From: Chrysomallon squamiferum
Lineage: Eukaryota; Mollusca; Gastropoda; Neomphalida; Peltospiridae
NCBI GenBank assembly: GCA_012295275.1
Contig: CM022676.1
Coordinates: forward strand, 16,153,207-16,217,206
Length of the DNA stretch: 64,000 nucleotides
Reading direction: 5' to 3'
The number at the start of each line of letters is the position of its first letter. Positions within the stretch are counted from its first letter, which is position 1. Below the pieces are notes generated by a model. It did not search any database. It was given only the letters and a program-made list of their open reading frames with translations, and was not told where the DNA came from. Shown here one piece after another: positions 1 through 20,468 of this stretch. Made by a program: the position numbers and the translations under genes.

Positions 1-171
1 CAACACACTGGAACAACGTCACAGAGAAATTTCGAGAAAGTGGTCTGCACAAGACGCATAGAACAGTGATAAAATTTCTGAAAACAAACACGAAGTATCT
101 TGTGAGGATCTTGGCTTATAACAAATACGGAGTTAAAGGTTTTACAGATGAGAGAGATATTTTTATGATAG
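1..171 (+). CDS. FN3 domain exon, C-terminal half (cut by window edge)
   Basis: In frame from base 3. It contains WNNVTEKF, then TKYLVRILAYNKYGVKGF, the typical end of a fibronectin type III domain with the Y-x-[IV]-x-A-x-N-x-x-G pattern. It ends at a strong donor, G|GTACGT, in phase 1. It closely resembles the FN3 exon at 2757-3056 at the nucleotide level, so the two FN3 domains come from a fairly recent internal duplication. Confidence 0.8.
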
Positions 172-834
172 GTACGTAAACTGCAACATAGTTATCTAGT
201 TTATTTTACCATCAACATTTTAGAAATCATCAATTATGTTCTGTCATATTGCACAAATGAAAACAAATATATTGCATAGATAAATAATAGGTAATGATGA
301 TAATAGTGTGTTAATGATCGTATATTGTGTTTGTATGCAGAACTGAAACAAAACAAAACAGCAATTTCATTAGCACGATTCCTTAGTCACATATTCTATA
401 AAACATATTAAAATAAGAAATTAGAATAAATTAGTTGTTTCCTTTTCCATATTAGAGTTACTTCTAAGCTACTTTGAGATACATTAAATCTGTAACCAAA
501 ATCAAATTTAGTAATCATTATTTTTCTAAATTCTGCTTTACATAACAATTATTAGCAGCAGTAGTAGTAGTAGTAGTAGTAGTAGTCGTAGTAGTAGTAG
601 TAGAGGACGTAATAGTAGTAGTAGCAGCAGTATTTTTGAATCACTTATCTTGTTTCTTGTCATAATGCATTAAAACTCTCAGATTCACTTATGAACGTGG
701 ATTGGTATATTTTTGTCTTCGACTTCTTCGCACATTTACCGTTCAAACAGAAACTTAGAGATCTATCTTAATGTTTCCAAATCTACATTTCATTTCCGGT
801 TACAAATATGCACATTATTTCTTTCCTTCTTTTT

Positions 835-882
<48 letters not shown>

Positions 883-3800
883 TATATTTAAATATTCTTT
901 CATTTACTTATTTGTTTATCTATAGATCGAGTCCTGTCAGTTAAATTTAGTCCTTCAGCTCCAGGAAACATTGTTGAAGGTGAGACTCTAAATGTGACCT
1001 GTGTTGCTGATTGTGACTCATCTTGTGTCTACACGTGGAGAAGTGAAGATCGGTATTTGGTCAACAGTTCTCAGTTAACTGTTGGTCCTGTGAGGAAAAA
1101 TCAGACAGGAGAAACATTTACATGTACAGCAAGTAATAATGGACTTTCAGGAAGTAACCAGTTCCAGCTTGGAGTTCGCTGTAAGTTCCAGATTCACAGA
1201 TAAAATTACAACTTAAAATACTCAAAGAATATGTCAAAAAGAGTAGAAAAAATTGAAAAACAAATATTAAGATCAGCATTAAATACCAGCTTTTGATTTC
1301 TAATTCGTACCAACAAAATGAGTGTTATGTGAAAGCATGATAATAAAAGATAAGAATTTCGTAAATTAACATAATTTATCCACAGGTTTCTTCATCATTT
1401 CTTCTTCCGCTACAATTTCTAACTCGCGCTAAAATTCCAATTTAGTACACAGAGTCCAACAATTATTTTCTATTTCTCACTCGCACTAAAAGTGTTATTT
1501 CAGCTTTTTCACTTTAGAACCAGCATATTATTGGTGTATATCCGGTTTTTTATAGGCATAGACTTCCAAACCTGTAATGCTTCATCTATCTGTCAGAATA
1601 ATCTGTGTTTTCATTATATTTTAAAATATATTCCAGCTTTTCTTAATTCTGAACTGAAGTTCTAACGTTATTCAATCAAGAACTTGGATGTCTCTTATTG
1701 AGTTCCAACGAGAGGCAACTGTCTGTAGAATCACTTTCATCTTCCGCTTTAAAGACTTCTTCAAAGATCTAAGTGTTATCCTGATTTCTTTTAGAAAGTT
1801 CATTACATGATCTGTTTGTTAGTTTTCGGTTTTCTTTATTATTATTATTCTTATTCTTCTTAAATATCTTAAATTATTTATAAATATCTTTTCTACATTA
1901 CGTGATCATGAATAGTACTTTCCTTTGATGATATTTTAGTTTAGTTCGAATTTACTGACAAATGAAAATGAAAGTAAAACTAGTGTAGACAATCGTTTTA
2001 TCTCCACAATATACATACATACAGATCTGCTTTTAGAGTAAAATGACTAACACTTTTTGGAGTACTTACCACTATGTGGTAATGAAAATGTAACTACAAG
2101 TTTTTCCTTGCAGCTCAATGATCGTTGATTTCACGTGTAGTACATGTATTATATCATTGCAGACCAAACTTCTATTACATCTCTGACGTTAAACTCGAAG
2201 TCTACAAAGTTAACAGTTGATGAGCTGACTCCCATGACTCTGAGATGTGAAGTTGACAGTAATCCAGCATCTCACGTCAATCTGTTAAACAGCTCACACA
2301 TTCTACGTGAAGTGAACAACTCCAAGTCAGTGCAGTACAGCTGGAATGAAGCTGGATGTCTGGATACAGGATTTTACACTTGTGAAGCAGGAAACAACAT
2401 CAAGTCTGATGTCAGTCAAAGCGTGCAGCTTATTGTTAAATGTAACTGTTTTGTTAACACAAATTAGAATATCAGTAATAATGGAAATAGCAACTTCCAT
2501 ACATACACACATTCACACATGCATACATTCATGTGCGCGCACATGTGTATTTCTTATTATAATATGGTCATGTTTATCAACGTTAGTTAACCTGATTGTC
2601 TTTCTCCTTAAAAGGTACACTGAGGATTCCCGAGTCTATACATCCATACATATATATAGAGACGCAGATACAAACACTCATATGCACACTTTTTTCTTTC
2701 TTCTCATATGGTAATGTTTATCAACATTAATTAGCCTGACTGTTTTTTCCTACAAGGTCCACCGAGGATTCCTTCCAATGTAAACATAAAGAGAATCAGC
2801 TCTTCTGCCATCTCAGTGTCTTGGACAGAGGAATTTAACGGCGGCTTCTTGCAAACATTCATTGTACAGTACAGAGAAAGCACGTCAACACAGTGGAACA
2901 ACGTCACAGAGAAATTTCTAGAACGTGGTCTACATACAACCCATACAACAGTGATAGCGCCTCTGAAATCAGACACGAAGTATCTTGTGAGGATTTTGGC
3001 TTATAACAAATACGGTGTTAAAGGTTTTACTATTGAGACAGCTATTTTGATGACAGGTAGTCTATTAATAATGAAGTAAAATACATTTAAATAGAGTTAT
3101 GTATGATATGATTTGATTTGTTTTCTGCCATCATAAAAGTGGAACAGTTTACGTGGTTTAATCTGCAAAAATCATCAATTATTTATTTTTTACTTGTATA
3201 TTTGGAAACAAATTGTACACGTCGCGTTGTCTATAAGTAATCGTTAATAAAATTTATAATGTGCTTGTTGTTTTTCTTATACAGTTAAATATTATATAGT
3301 TTTATTTGTTTCTAATACGTATTTATCTGAGAGCTCAATTTTATTTATTGTTTTGGTATTATTATTCTTCTTCTTCTTCTTCTTCTTGTTATTATTATTA
3401 TTATTTTGCATCCATATTGTTTTTGTTTTATTTGGAACATTTGAAATCAAATTGTACACTTGATATTGGATATAAATTATCTTTATAACAATAATGATTA
3501 TCTCCTTGTATTTATGTTTTCCTTTACTAGCTTTTACCAGGACTATTTTTACAATATTATATTATATTTATTATGACATTTATAATGTATTTAGTTGTCT
3601 AAGGATATCAAATTAAAAGCAATTCCACTTCAGATGATGGAGTCATTACAAAATTAATTAATAGTCTTACATTTCATTTACTTAGAATTGGTTTCTTCTC
3701 ATTTTCACATTTATTTCCTTACATCTGTCGTATTTTAAACCTTTATTTCTATATATTTTCTGTTTTGTAATACATACACCTTTAGGCTATATGTTGATAC

Positions 3801-4203
3801 ATGATTCAAACACTACTGGTTTGTATGACATATCTGTATTGAAATGAACAATTGTTGTTTCAGATGACGTGTCTAATGATAATTTGATAGCAGTCGCTGC
3901 TGGAGCTGGATCAGGGATTCTCGTATTAACTCTTCTTGTTGTCGCTATTGTCTTCATGTGCCGTAGACTGAGAAGAGGTTCGTACTGTTTCTTTTTGTTT
4001 TATTTTCAAATTACAAATGTGTGTCCTAGTGATTGTTCCTCTCTGTGTATATATGTGTGACAGAGTAATAGATCGGAAAATGAGTATTAGTTAAACAATT
4101 TGAGATAAATAGAAAACATATGCAATTTCTTCATCAGCATCATCAGCATGATCATCAGCATCATTCTTATTATTCTTCTTCTTATAACTATTATTATTAT
4201 TAA

Positions 4204-4240
<37 letters not shown>

Positions 4241-4241
4241 T

Positions 4242-4281
<40 letters not shown>

Positions 4282-6625
4282 TAATAAAAATAGAATTAAA
4301 GGTATATTTTTATCAATTACCTTTATTTAATATAACAAATGTTGTAATATTTGTTTATCACGTCATCACACAGTATTTTCTGTTTGTTTTGTGTGTTTGT
4401 TATTTCAGTACTTGTAATTTTTATTTAACATTTTTGTTTTTAGGAAATGCAAAAGATGAACATCTGCATGAAACAAGGTAACACTGACTCATAGTAGGAA
4501 TTAATATAGTTTATTATTTTTGTAACAGTGCATGTGTTGATGAATATGTGTTCATGTATAACAGTGACTGTACATTGTATTGCTTATAAATAATAAATAT
4601 ATGGAAACGAAACTTTAGAGTCTGCTGATAAAATATCCTTTCCAGTCGGTTATTTTTGTGTTGAAATGAAGCTTTCAGTTCTAAATAACGAACACAGTTC
4701 AGAGTTTCTATAACCAGTTAATGCGTAACAGTAAGTAATTCCCGATTGATGTCCAAATACTTCTGTGTAGTAGCCTCTGGTTTATTGATAACCTAGGGAG
4801 AGATGACACATTCTGGTCTGGACGTAGGTTCTCACTCTCGAGGCAATACTGGGTTGTCGTCCTCAGTCTTACTGAATTTTACACCACGTATCTTAAATGT
4901 GTTGATTGATTAATACAACTTTCTCTGAAGTGAGAAAACTTATCCTTGCAGATCCAGAATGTGTTATACTAAACATTTATAACGATATTCTGTAATGGTA
5001 ATCTACCAGTAGGGGATTTTTTTGATATGATGTTTTCTGCTTTCAAAGTCCAATCTTGACCACCCAGTTTTCTTTAAGAGAGTGAACGAAGCGGTGCATC
5101 ACAAGTTAGATCCCGGTTTTCTGTTCAGACGATCCGCCTGTCTTGTAGCTGAATCCAATATCTTCAATCTATTTGTTTCTCTATGTATGTGTGTTTATTT
5201 GTGTATTTTATATGAGCATGTTTGTATATATGTATATCTATCTGTGATGTGTGTATATGTCTCTATGTGATGTGTGCTTTTCTTTCTGTCTGTATGTGAT
5301 ATGTATATGACGTCTGCCTCTGTGACCCTCTTTGTCGTGTTTCACACAGAAATATTCAACTGTGCAAGAAAGCAATATCACATAAAATGACGAAATAAAA
5401 TGAGTGTCACTTCGGTAGACATCGTGAAGAATGAGTGATTACATTTATTTCATGTATCGTTATTCATATAAATAATGCAGATATAACCGAGATATTTTAA
5501 TTAGTTGTCTGATAGTGTTTCCTTTATGTATGTATTATATATGTAAATACTTATGTATGTTATGTCATTATCCAACAATTCACAGTTACAATATTCAGCA
5601 ATTTACTATTACATAGATATTTATTTATTTTGTTATATATATTATTTTTCTCTCTGTTTCTTATGCGTATCTTATTTTAATTGGTTAATCAATAACTGTA
5701 TTGTTCTTATTATTGTTTTTGTTATTGCTCTTTTTGTTATTATTACTATTATTACAAAGAACTCACTTAATCTTTAATTGTGAGTAGTCTATAAATGTTA
5801 TAATTAAAACTGAAAAGCTACCACTTAGAACATGTGTCTCCTTCAAATCACAGGAACGTTTCTGAACAGCGGTCTAGAACGTACGACAATCTTGCTTTTG
5901 AGCCTGGTAAGTGCAATATTTTCTAAATGTTTATTAGAAGACGCCTTACTTTAATGAAAGCGGTTTAAATTATGCTCGTTCAATACATATTAAGACATCA
6001 GGAAAGAATGAATGAAGCTTCTAAAGGTAGTGATCAATGAACAAGAAAAGAAAGGAGTATGAAACAGAATGGTGAAAAGTAATAATGAAATAATAATAAT
6101 ACAAAAAAGTCGTCATTGATATACTGGGCTAAGAACGTGTGAGTTATTTTGCATAACGTTAATGAGACAAGATCTAATTTATATTATATCCTCAGATACG
6201 CAAAGTTTAATATGTGTGAGTGATAAATACAGAGTGTTTATAAACTAATATTTGTGCAGTATGACAGCTTGTTTTATAAGCACCATAAACCAGTTTCTAT
6301 CTTTATAGCTGCGTAAATTAGAATATGGTGAAGTTAAGCTGTATATCGCGTTTGACATTGTTTTCTCTGTGTCACTTCTGTTTTTTTTATATTTATTATT
6401 TTTTATTTTTTACGTGCGTGTATGTATGTATATATTACTTTATTTAATAATCTGTTGTTGTTGTTGTTTGTTACTTCTACGTTTAATTGTTAATGTATGA
6501 CTTACTGTTTTTGAAACGAAACATAAATACGTATATATATGTTTTTATTATTTCTTGTAGGGAACAGTCCAGAACCGAATGTGTATGAAGTACTTGGTGT
6601 CGATGATAATGGACGAAATAATTAA
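1..6625 (+). CDS. Ig/FN3 single-pass receptor, 3' part of gene (eight exons)
   Basis: Gene-level entry; the 5' end lies outside the window. Exons are 1-171, 926-1180, 2163-2441, 2757-3056, 3864-3977, 4444-4477, 5854-5906 and 6561-6625. Reading frames join cleanly: phase 1 at every extracellular boundary, then 1, 2, 1 through the tail. The product reads FN3 (partial), Ig, Ig, FN3, one membrane helix, and a tail of about 55 residues with two tyrosine motifs. This layout is that of a cell-surface adhesion or immune-type receptor; the ligand is unknown. The introns hold microsatellites, including (TAG)n at about 557-603, (CTTT)n at about 833-884 and (ATT)n at about 4190-4278. The 1181-2162 intron shows nothing recognisable. 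I do not recognise a named orthologue. Confidence 0.85.
926..1180 (+). CDS. Ig domain exon (first Ig)
   Basis: Acceptor TATAG precedes base 926 and donor GTAAGT follows 1180; both ends are phase 1. The domain shows the first Ig cysteine in LNVTCVAD, the core tryptophan in YTWRS, and the second cysteine in FTCTASN. An extra cysteine pair (VADCDSSC) lies soon after the first core cysteine. One exon for one Ig domain with symmetric 1-1 phases is the usual form of shuffled extracellular modules. Confidence 0.87.
2163..2441 (+). CDS. Ig domain exon (second Ig)
   Basis: Acceptor ATTGCAG ends at 2162. An upstream CTTGCAG at about 2113 is rejected because it leads at once to a stop. The domain has MTLRCEV and the D-x-G-x-Y-x-C signature as DTGFYTCEAG. 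The usual core tryptophan is not obvious. Donor GTAACT follows 2441, phase 1. It contains several N-x-S/T sites (LLNSS, VNNSK). Confidence 0.85.
2551..2636 (+). repeat. Partial duplicate of the FN3 exon start (decoy acceptor)
   Basis: This stretch repeats about 2693-2776: the same intron end (TATGGT-ATGTTTATCAAC, then a pyrimidine run), an acceptor-like AAAAG at 2611-2614, then GTACACTGAGGATTCCC, which matches the true FN3 exon start GTCCACCGAGGATTCCT. Homology stops soon after the exon start, so it is a truncated duplicate and not a working exon. Confidence 0.7.
2757..3056 (+). CDS. FN3 domain exon (membrane-proximal)
   Basis: Acceptor TACAAG ends at 2756 and the donor is ACAG|GTAGT; phase 1-1. 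A full FN3 domain begins with PPRIPSNV, then the first-strand tryptophan in ISVSWTEEF, then FIVQYRE, and ends with YLVRILAYNKYGVKGF. It is followed directly by the transmembrane exon, so it is the membrane-proximal domain. Confidence 0.87.
3864..3977 (+). CDS. Transmembrane exon
   Basis: Acceptor TTGTTTCAG ends at 3863. The exon encodes a short polar linker (DDVSNDN), a hydrophobic helix (LIAVAAGAG then SGILVLTLLVVAIVFM), and a basic stop-transfer cluster CRRLRRG. The helix start, rich in Gly and Ala, and the cluster CRRLRR are typical of type I single-pass receptors. The donor is AGAG|GTTCGT, phase 1. Confidence 0.85.
4444..4477 (+). CDS. Cytoplasmic micro-exon 1
   Basis: A 34-nt exon flanked by TTTTTAG and GTAACA. 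It enters in phase 1, leaves in phase 2, and encodes GNAKDEHLHETR across its joins. It is supported by frame continuity between the transmembrane exon and the next exon, and by canonical splice sites. It is too short for ORF searches. Confidence 0.68.
5854..5906 (+). CDS. Cytoplasmic exon 2 with YDNL motif
   Basis: A 53-nt exon between ATCACAG and GTAAGTGC, phase 2 in and phase 1 out. It encodes NVSEQRSRTYDNLAFEPG. The YDNL tetrapeptide fits the YxxL form used by ITAM-type and endocytic tyrosine motifs. The residue two before the tyrosine is Arg, so it is not a classical ITIM. Confidence 0.72.
6561..6625 (+). CDS. Terminal exon with YEVL motif and stop
   Basis: Acceptor TTTCTTGTAG ends at 6560. 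The exon encodes NSPEPNVYEVLGVDDNGRNN and then TAA at 6623-6625. YEVL is a second YxxL motif, 12 residues after YDNL of the previous exon. The exon closes the frame exactly and is followed by (CA)n and AT-rich 3' flank. Confidence 0.75.
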
Positions 6626-7297
6626 TATATCTCTTTATTAATGTGTTTACTTAAAACATCGAAACACCTTATTATGTCACTTTTATCACACACACACACA
6701 CACACAAACACACACAAATACACACCTATACACACATATATGCGCATATAGGATCAAATATTATCCCACCTATTCACCGTTATTGAATTTTATTATTCAG
6801 CAAAGCTAGTTAAATATGTATGTTTTCATTTTCATACAAGAACGCCTTTAGAGCCATTTAAAAATATATACATATATATATGGGTTCGATACTTGTGTTA
6901 TGTTTACATCAGGACAATATATGTAGTATACAGTGTTTGTTGGTATATTTTATGAGCTACAATTACAGTCCAGTAAAATTGTGACTAACTGTGTCTATTA
7001 TGATTCTGCTTAAAGTATATCTAATAGAATTGTGATTAAGTGTGTCTAGTAAGATTCTCATTAAACAAAGTCTAGTAACAAAAATGTGTGGCGTTGATTT
7101 TTTGTGCGGACACATTCACTAAACTCTCTGACTTGATATTTTCTTAACGACAGTAAATTATAATGATGATGAGTTACTATCGCACAGAACAATACTTTTT
7201 TTAAAAAGAGACTAGATTATTATCCACCGAACATAATGCAGTCCAGCAAACATGTTTATAATTTTATTGTTTGTCGTCATAGCAAAATACAATTGAA

Positions 7298-7307
7298 AAT
7301 AAATAAA
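7298..7307 (+). terminator. Possible polyadenylation signals (two overlapping AATAAA)
   Basis: Two AATAAA hexamers overlap here, about 0.67 kb after the receptor stop codon. Such hexamers occur by chance in AT-rich DNA, so the assignment to the receptor mRNA is tentative. Confidence 0.3.
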
Positions 7308-7525
7308 ATAGCATACAATAAAATTAAAATTAAAACTCAGTGATGAGTATTATAACAGAGTTCCTTTCTTTACTTACTACAAGAGTTATGTAACGACATC
7401 TCACCTAAATGTGCCTGTAAGAGCAACATGTCCTAAACATTTCTACAACAATCAAATTTACAAAATGTTCTGTCCTTCTTAATCCAGTTGTGCTTCTCGC
7501 ATGACTATCGTCTTCAAGTCGATGC

Positions 7526-7725
7526 NNNNNNNNNNNNNNNNNNNNNNNNNNNNNNNNNNNNNNNNNNNNNNNNNNNNNNNNNNNNNNNNNNNNNNNNNNN
7601 NNNNNNNNNNNNNNNNNNNNNNNNNNNNNNNNNNNNNNNNNNNNNNNNNNNNNNNNNNNNNNNNNNNNNNNNNNNNNNNNNNNNNNNNNNNNNNNNNNNN
7701 NNNNNNNNNNNNNNNNNNNNNNNNN
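7526..7725. other. Assembly gap of 200 N
   Basis: Bases 7526-7725 are all N, exactly 200, which suggests a placeholder of fixed size. It begins 60 bp beyond the last recognisable SRCR exon of the minus-strand gene and may hide its 3' end. Confidence 0.95.
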
Positions 7726-7784
7726 AAATATATATATATATTTTTTTCAATAATGTTGCTAATTCCTTATATATTTCGACTTAC

Positions 7785-16702
<8,918 letters not shown>

Positions 16703-16765
16703 TCCGCATTATTATTAGTAGTAGTATTGCTATTATTTCAGATACTGCATTAGAATCATTCAGAT
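16703..16765. promoter_or_regulatory. 63-bp spacer between two divergent signal exons
   Basis: This is the only sequence between the two opposite start codons. It has AAT/AGT repeats and TTATTTCAG, but no TATA box in either direction. Any core promoter must sit here, overlap the opposite gene, or belong to an unseen 5' exon. Confidence 0.4.
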
Positions 16766-16830
16766 ATGCAGACAGATTTTATTTTTCTGCTTTCTTTATA
16801 TAAATATTTTTATTCTGCGCTCGAGCACTG
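16766..16830 (+). pseudogene. Signal-peptide exon with 2-bp deletion
   Basis: The mirror copy of the minus-strand signal exon: ATGCAGACAG, then the same CTTTATATAAATATTTT and CTCGAG-ACTG|GTAAGT. It is 65 nt instead of 67, so its donor is out of phase with the SRCR A exons and the frame meets a stop at the junction if unspliced. Confidence 0.75.
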
Positions 16831-17372
16831 GTAAGTTAAATCTAAACTAATTTCATATATTTGTTTTTCATCGTCTTCTTAAGAGTTCAATTTAGTAATT
16901 ATAATTTAGTATTAGTAGCTGTGATTGTTGTAATAGTAATATAATAAGGAAATGTAATAGTCGTAATAGTAATAATAGTAAAACTAGCAACAGTAAAATT
17001 ATACTACTATTTGTAATTACAATACTAGCACTAGTATTACAAATAGCAACAACAGCAGAATAATAGTTATAGAAAAACAAGTATATATTTAAAAGTAATA
17101 GATTTGGTAGAAAAAAGTTATGAAGAAGAAACAGTAATAGTTTTAGTACCATTAAAATATCTATGATCTAATTAATGTTAAAAATACTAATTATTGATAT
17201 TTATAACAACACTAGAATTGTAACAGATTTCATGGCTCTTTAGTTTTATTACAAAATTACTTTTCTTTACAACAGAAAATTAAAAGATGTGTTAATTCAC
17301 ATTTTTCTTTTTTTTTCTAAGAAATTATACTATTGTATCGCACTTATCATATTTAACATGCTATTATTTCAG

Positions 17373-17516
17373 TACGAGTAAGGTTAATGAATGGAGGAGG
17401 AATACTAACATAAGATCGAGTTGAGATTCAAGTAAACGGGACGTGGGGAACTATCTGTGATGTTTTTTTGATGAGAAAGATGCTTCTGTTTTATGTCACA
17501 TGTTAGGATTTAGTCG
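17373..17516 (+). pseudogene. SRCR alpha A exon, stop plus 1-bp deletion
   Basis: Acceptor TTTCAG and donor GTAATT are kept. A TAA stands at 17411-17413 where intact copies have CAA, and one base is lost in the C-D-D-Y-F-D region, giving 144 nt. The remaining sequence matches alpha A exons ([15 protein letters not shown] in the shifted frame). Confidence 0.85.
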
Positions 17517-17684
17517 GTAATTGTTTTATTTATTTCTTTACCTACTTACTTATTTACTTACGTACTTAATTGATTTTTTTATGTAGTACTTATTGTTAAA
17601 CAACAATTTTATACGTAGATGTAATTTTACACAAAATCAAATTTAGTAATAGTGTATATATCAGGTTGTTTTCGACGTGATTCC

Positions 17685-17744
<60 letters not shown>

Positions 17745-17922
17745 TAATAAGCCTAGCAATATTTTCACAACTCCTTTTGGCATCAAAGCATTATTGTATC
17801 AAATATTGTTGAAATCACAAAGTAACGAATCATTTTTGAAAACCAGGTCTAAAATGATTGTTTTATAAACCATGTTGTATTCTGTTTGCTTTACTGTACA
17901 TATTTATTTCTTTTTATTTTAG

Positions 17923-18067
17923 TTTTAGTGCTACACCATATCAAAGTGCTCACTTTGGAGAGGGAACTGGACAAATATGGGTTGATGATCTGAGATGTGA
18001 TGGACATGAAGACAGTGTTGAAAAGTGTTCATTTCCTGGCTGGGGAAAACACAACTGTAGTCACTCA
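17923..18067 (+). pseudogene. SRCR alpha B exon, 3' end deleted
   Basis: Acceptor TTTTAG, then [20 protein letters not shown] and FPGWGKHNCSH in frame. Compared with 44131-44300, about 30 bp are missing after CACTCA, taking the last cysteine (GISC) and the donor. The sequence resumes in what is intron in the intact copy. Confidence 0.83.
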
Positions 18068-19010
18068 GTTTACACGCGACATTTTATTTTAATTTAATTT
18101 AATTTATTTTACTTTATTTTACTTACTTTTTCATCTATGAAAAAACCGTGTATCTTCTACAAATGATTACATTAGCAAATTTAATGTTGTTTCTTTAATC
18201 GTTAGGAAGCACCTTACCTCAGTAGCGGCAGAATATGTTCTGGCAATATCAAACTGACAGATAAAAAAAAAAAACAGACAGTGATATATTAAATCCAATC
18301 CATTTATTCTAAACAATGACAGTTTTAGGAACTGAACTGGACTGAGCTATTTGGCTTTTATTGACGTCAGGGTTCAAAATTTTGAAGTTTCTATATTTGT
18401 TTAGTGCAATCTAACAATGATAATAGTAGTAATAATTGAAACAAACAAACAAACAATAAGTCAGAAAATGGACACAATGTTTCACTACCGAGACAAAGTC
18501 AAAATAATCTTGAATGAAATATAGATTCACTAATGATTTAATAAAATTAATGTGTTACCAAAACATTGAACAAAATTACTTTGAAATATGTAATGATTCC
18601 CGCCATTTTGAAACCACCGGAATGAAATATTTTATATTTTACTTCAGTGTAAACAGTCAGAAATTTGCTGATGTTCAGTTTACTTTGAATATTTGTAATA
18701 AATTAAACAGCCGAATTATTTGTTCTAGTAAATTATCTTCATGTTGTGTGCATTTTTCTTTAAAAAAGACATAAACAAATTTGGGAAATATATTTTTTTG
18801 CTATTTCTATAAACAAAATTTCAATGCATCAATCTTGAGATTACCGAAATCTGTTCAAAATAAGAATAATGAAACGTTTTAATTCGTAGTCTTATCAATT
18901 TAATTTTCTTCTAAACATCTAGAATCGAATCTTTCTTTTCTCTTTAAATTTGTTGTTGTTGTTGTTGTTTATTTTCTAGTTCTTCTCCTTCTTTCTCTTC
19001 TTCTTCTCGC

Positions 19011-19070
<60 letters not shown>

Positions 19071-19255
19071 GATAAAATTTAGAAAAAGAAGAAAAATAAA
19101 ACGTTTAATGTATCTCAGACTAATCAGGTGGAGTTGAACTAAAACTGAATTTTCATTTTAATATTTGAACTAAAATGAGTTATCAGAATATGGAAAAGTG
19201 ACAGGGTCAAATATATGCAATCATTTTCGCTATTTTCTTTTATTGATTATTCCAG

Positions 19256-19400
19256 TGCCTGTCAGACTAGTCAATGGTGGAGGTATTTCAACACAGGGTC
19301 GAGTTGAGATCAAACTTTACGATACATGGGGAACTGTCTGTGGTGACAAATTTGACGACAAAGACACAGACTTTATCTGTACACTTTTAGGATTCAGTCA
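19256..19400 (+). CDS. SRCR beta A exon, intact but inside a pseudogene array
   Basis: 145 nt, open, acceptor TTCCAG and donor [26 protein letters not shown], then DTWGTVCGDKFDDKDTDFIC and TLLGFSQ. Intact by itself but its partner B exon is cut, so it probably makes no full domain. Confidence 0.7.
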
Positions 19401-19598
19401 GTAAGAATATTTTATCTTCATTTAAACTCTATAATTTATCAACAGTGATAAACAATGATTATGTTTATATTTCCGCCATAGAAAGTAAATTAAAATTGGA
19501 ATTAAAAATTTATGTTTGAAATTAGCCCGCAGTACATCTTGATCAGCATTTCTGCTAATCGAGATCAGACAACTCAGTTTGTGTTTTGTAAATCCTAG

Positions 19599-19678
19599 AT
19601 TCTACGCAAAGACGTATAAGAATGCTCACTTTGGAGAAGGAACAGGACCAGTGTGGGTTTATGATGTTACCTGTGTTA
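19599..19678 (+). pseudogene. SRCR beta B exon, 5' half only
   Basis: Acceptor CCTAG, then [20 protein letters not shown] and YDVTCV. Homology to beta B stops at about 19678 and a T-rich stretch follows. Three of the four B-exon cysteines and the donor are lost. Confidence 0.8.
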
Positions 19679-19848
19679 TTTTATTTTTTATTTATTTGTT
19701 TTTATTGGATTTGTTTGTTTTTGTTTTTTTTGCCATTTTGTTTTAACTACTACTACTACTATTACTATTCTTTTTCTTACTACTACTAACACTACAGCAA
19801 CAATTAATAGTACTACTACTAATGCTACTATTACTACTACTACTACTA

Positions 19849-19888
<40 letters not shown>

Positions 19889-20304
19889 ATTTGTGTCAGA
19901 GTTTTCTGTTGCTATATTGCTGCTAAGATTTCTCTGTGAAATTAGAACGTAAATTCAGTACACATTTTTACTGAAATAACGAACTGTCAAGAAGCCAGTC
20001 CATCAGCTGGTTCGGAAATGCCATATTTTGGTTTGGTAATAATTATGAAGCTGTTCCGTCGTTTTCTGTCCTGTTTCAGACAATATCAGACTGAAAAACT
20101 CAGATACTGACGTTGTCATGACAGGTGGTTGGAAAATATATATGTGTTAACACATTCTTCTGAATCAAACAAGTAACAGACCAGTAGAGGAACCGAATAA
20201 GATATATCGCCATCATTGTTCTGAGGTGATAAATATTTTATATCTGGTTCTAAAATTAAATTTCCTTAAAATGTTATTTTTCTTTTCCTTGAATAATATT
20301 TCAC

Positions 20305-20468
20305 TGAAGGAGCAAAGATCGTTACACACTTTGGAGAAGGTTCTGGTCCAATATGGTTAAATAATCTTTAGTGTGAAGGAAATGAAAGATCTGTTGAACA
20401 CTGTCGTTTTCCTGGTTTCAGAAACTATTACTGTAGTCACTTACAGGATGTTGGTCTATACTGTCAAG
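20305..20468 (+). pseudogene. SRCR alpha' B exon, lost acceptor and in-frame stop
   Basis: Matches the alpha' B exons at 11000 and 59643. The acceptor AG reads AC (TTTCAC). About 12 bp are missing near the FPYFGEG region, and the glutamate codon before the first cysteine is a TAG at 20369-20371. The donor GTTCGT is kept. No alpha' A exon was found upstream. Confidence 0.8.

Larger units (their letters stand above)
6626..7784. other. 3' flank between convergent genes
   Basis: This stretch holds the likely 3' UTR of the Ig/FN3 receptor, a (CA)n tract at about 6689-6724, AT-rich DNA, possible AATAAA signals near 7298-7307 and the run of N bases. The last exon or exons of the minus-strand SRCR gene should lie here or in the gap, but none could be recognised. 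Confidence 0.5.

Noticed and set aside
2104-2162. Acceptor CTTGCAG at about 2113 for the second Ig exon
   Set aside because: The phase-1 frame from there meets a stop before the domain; the acceptor at 2161-2162 gives a clean frame.
4091-4330. Poly-Asn, poly-Ile and poly-Tyr ORFs over (ATT)n, (ACT)n and similar, also near 8.8, 12.5, 42.9, 43.9 and 58.7 kb
   Set aside because: Trinucleotide microsatellites give open frames by chance; no flanking coding signal or domain.
6689-6724. CRISPR-like or satellite arrays suggested by repeated units
   Set aside because: The repeats are simple (CA)n and similar microsatellites with no spacer structure; the DNA is eukaryotic.
7380-7525. A terminal exon for the minus-strand SRCR gene next to the gap
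   Set aside because: A TTACAG and a GTGAGA occur, but the enclosed piece is only about 10 nt and no coding match was found.
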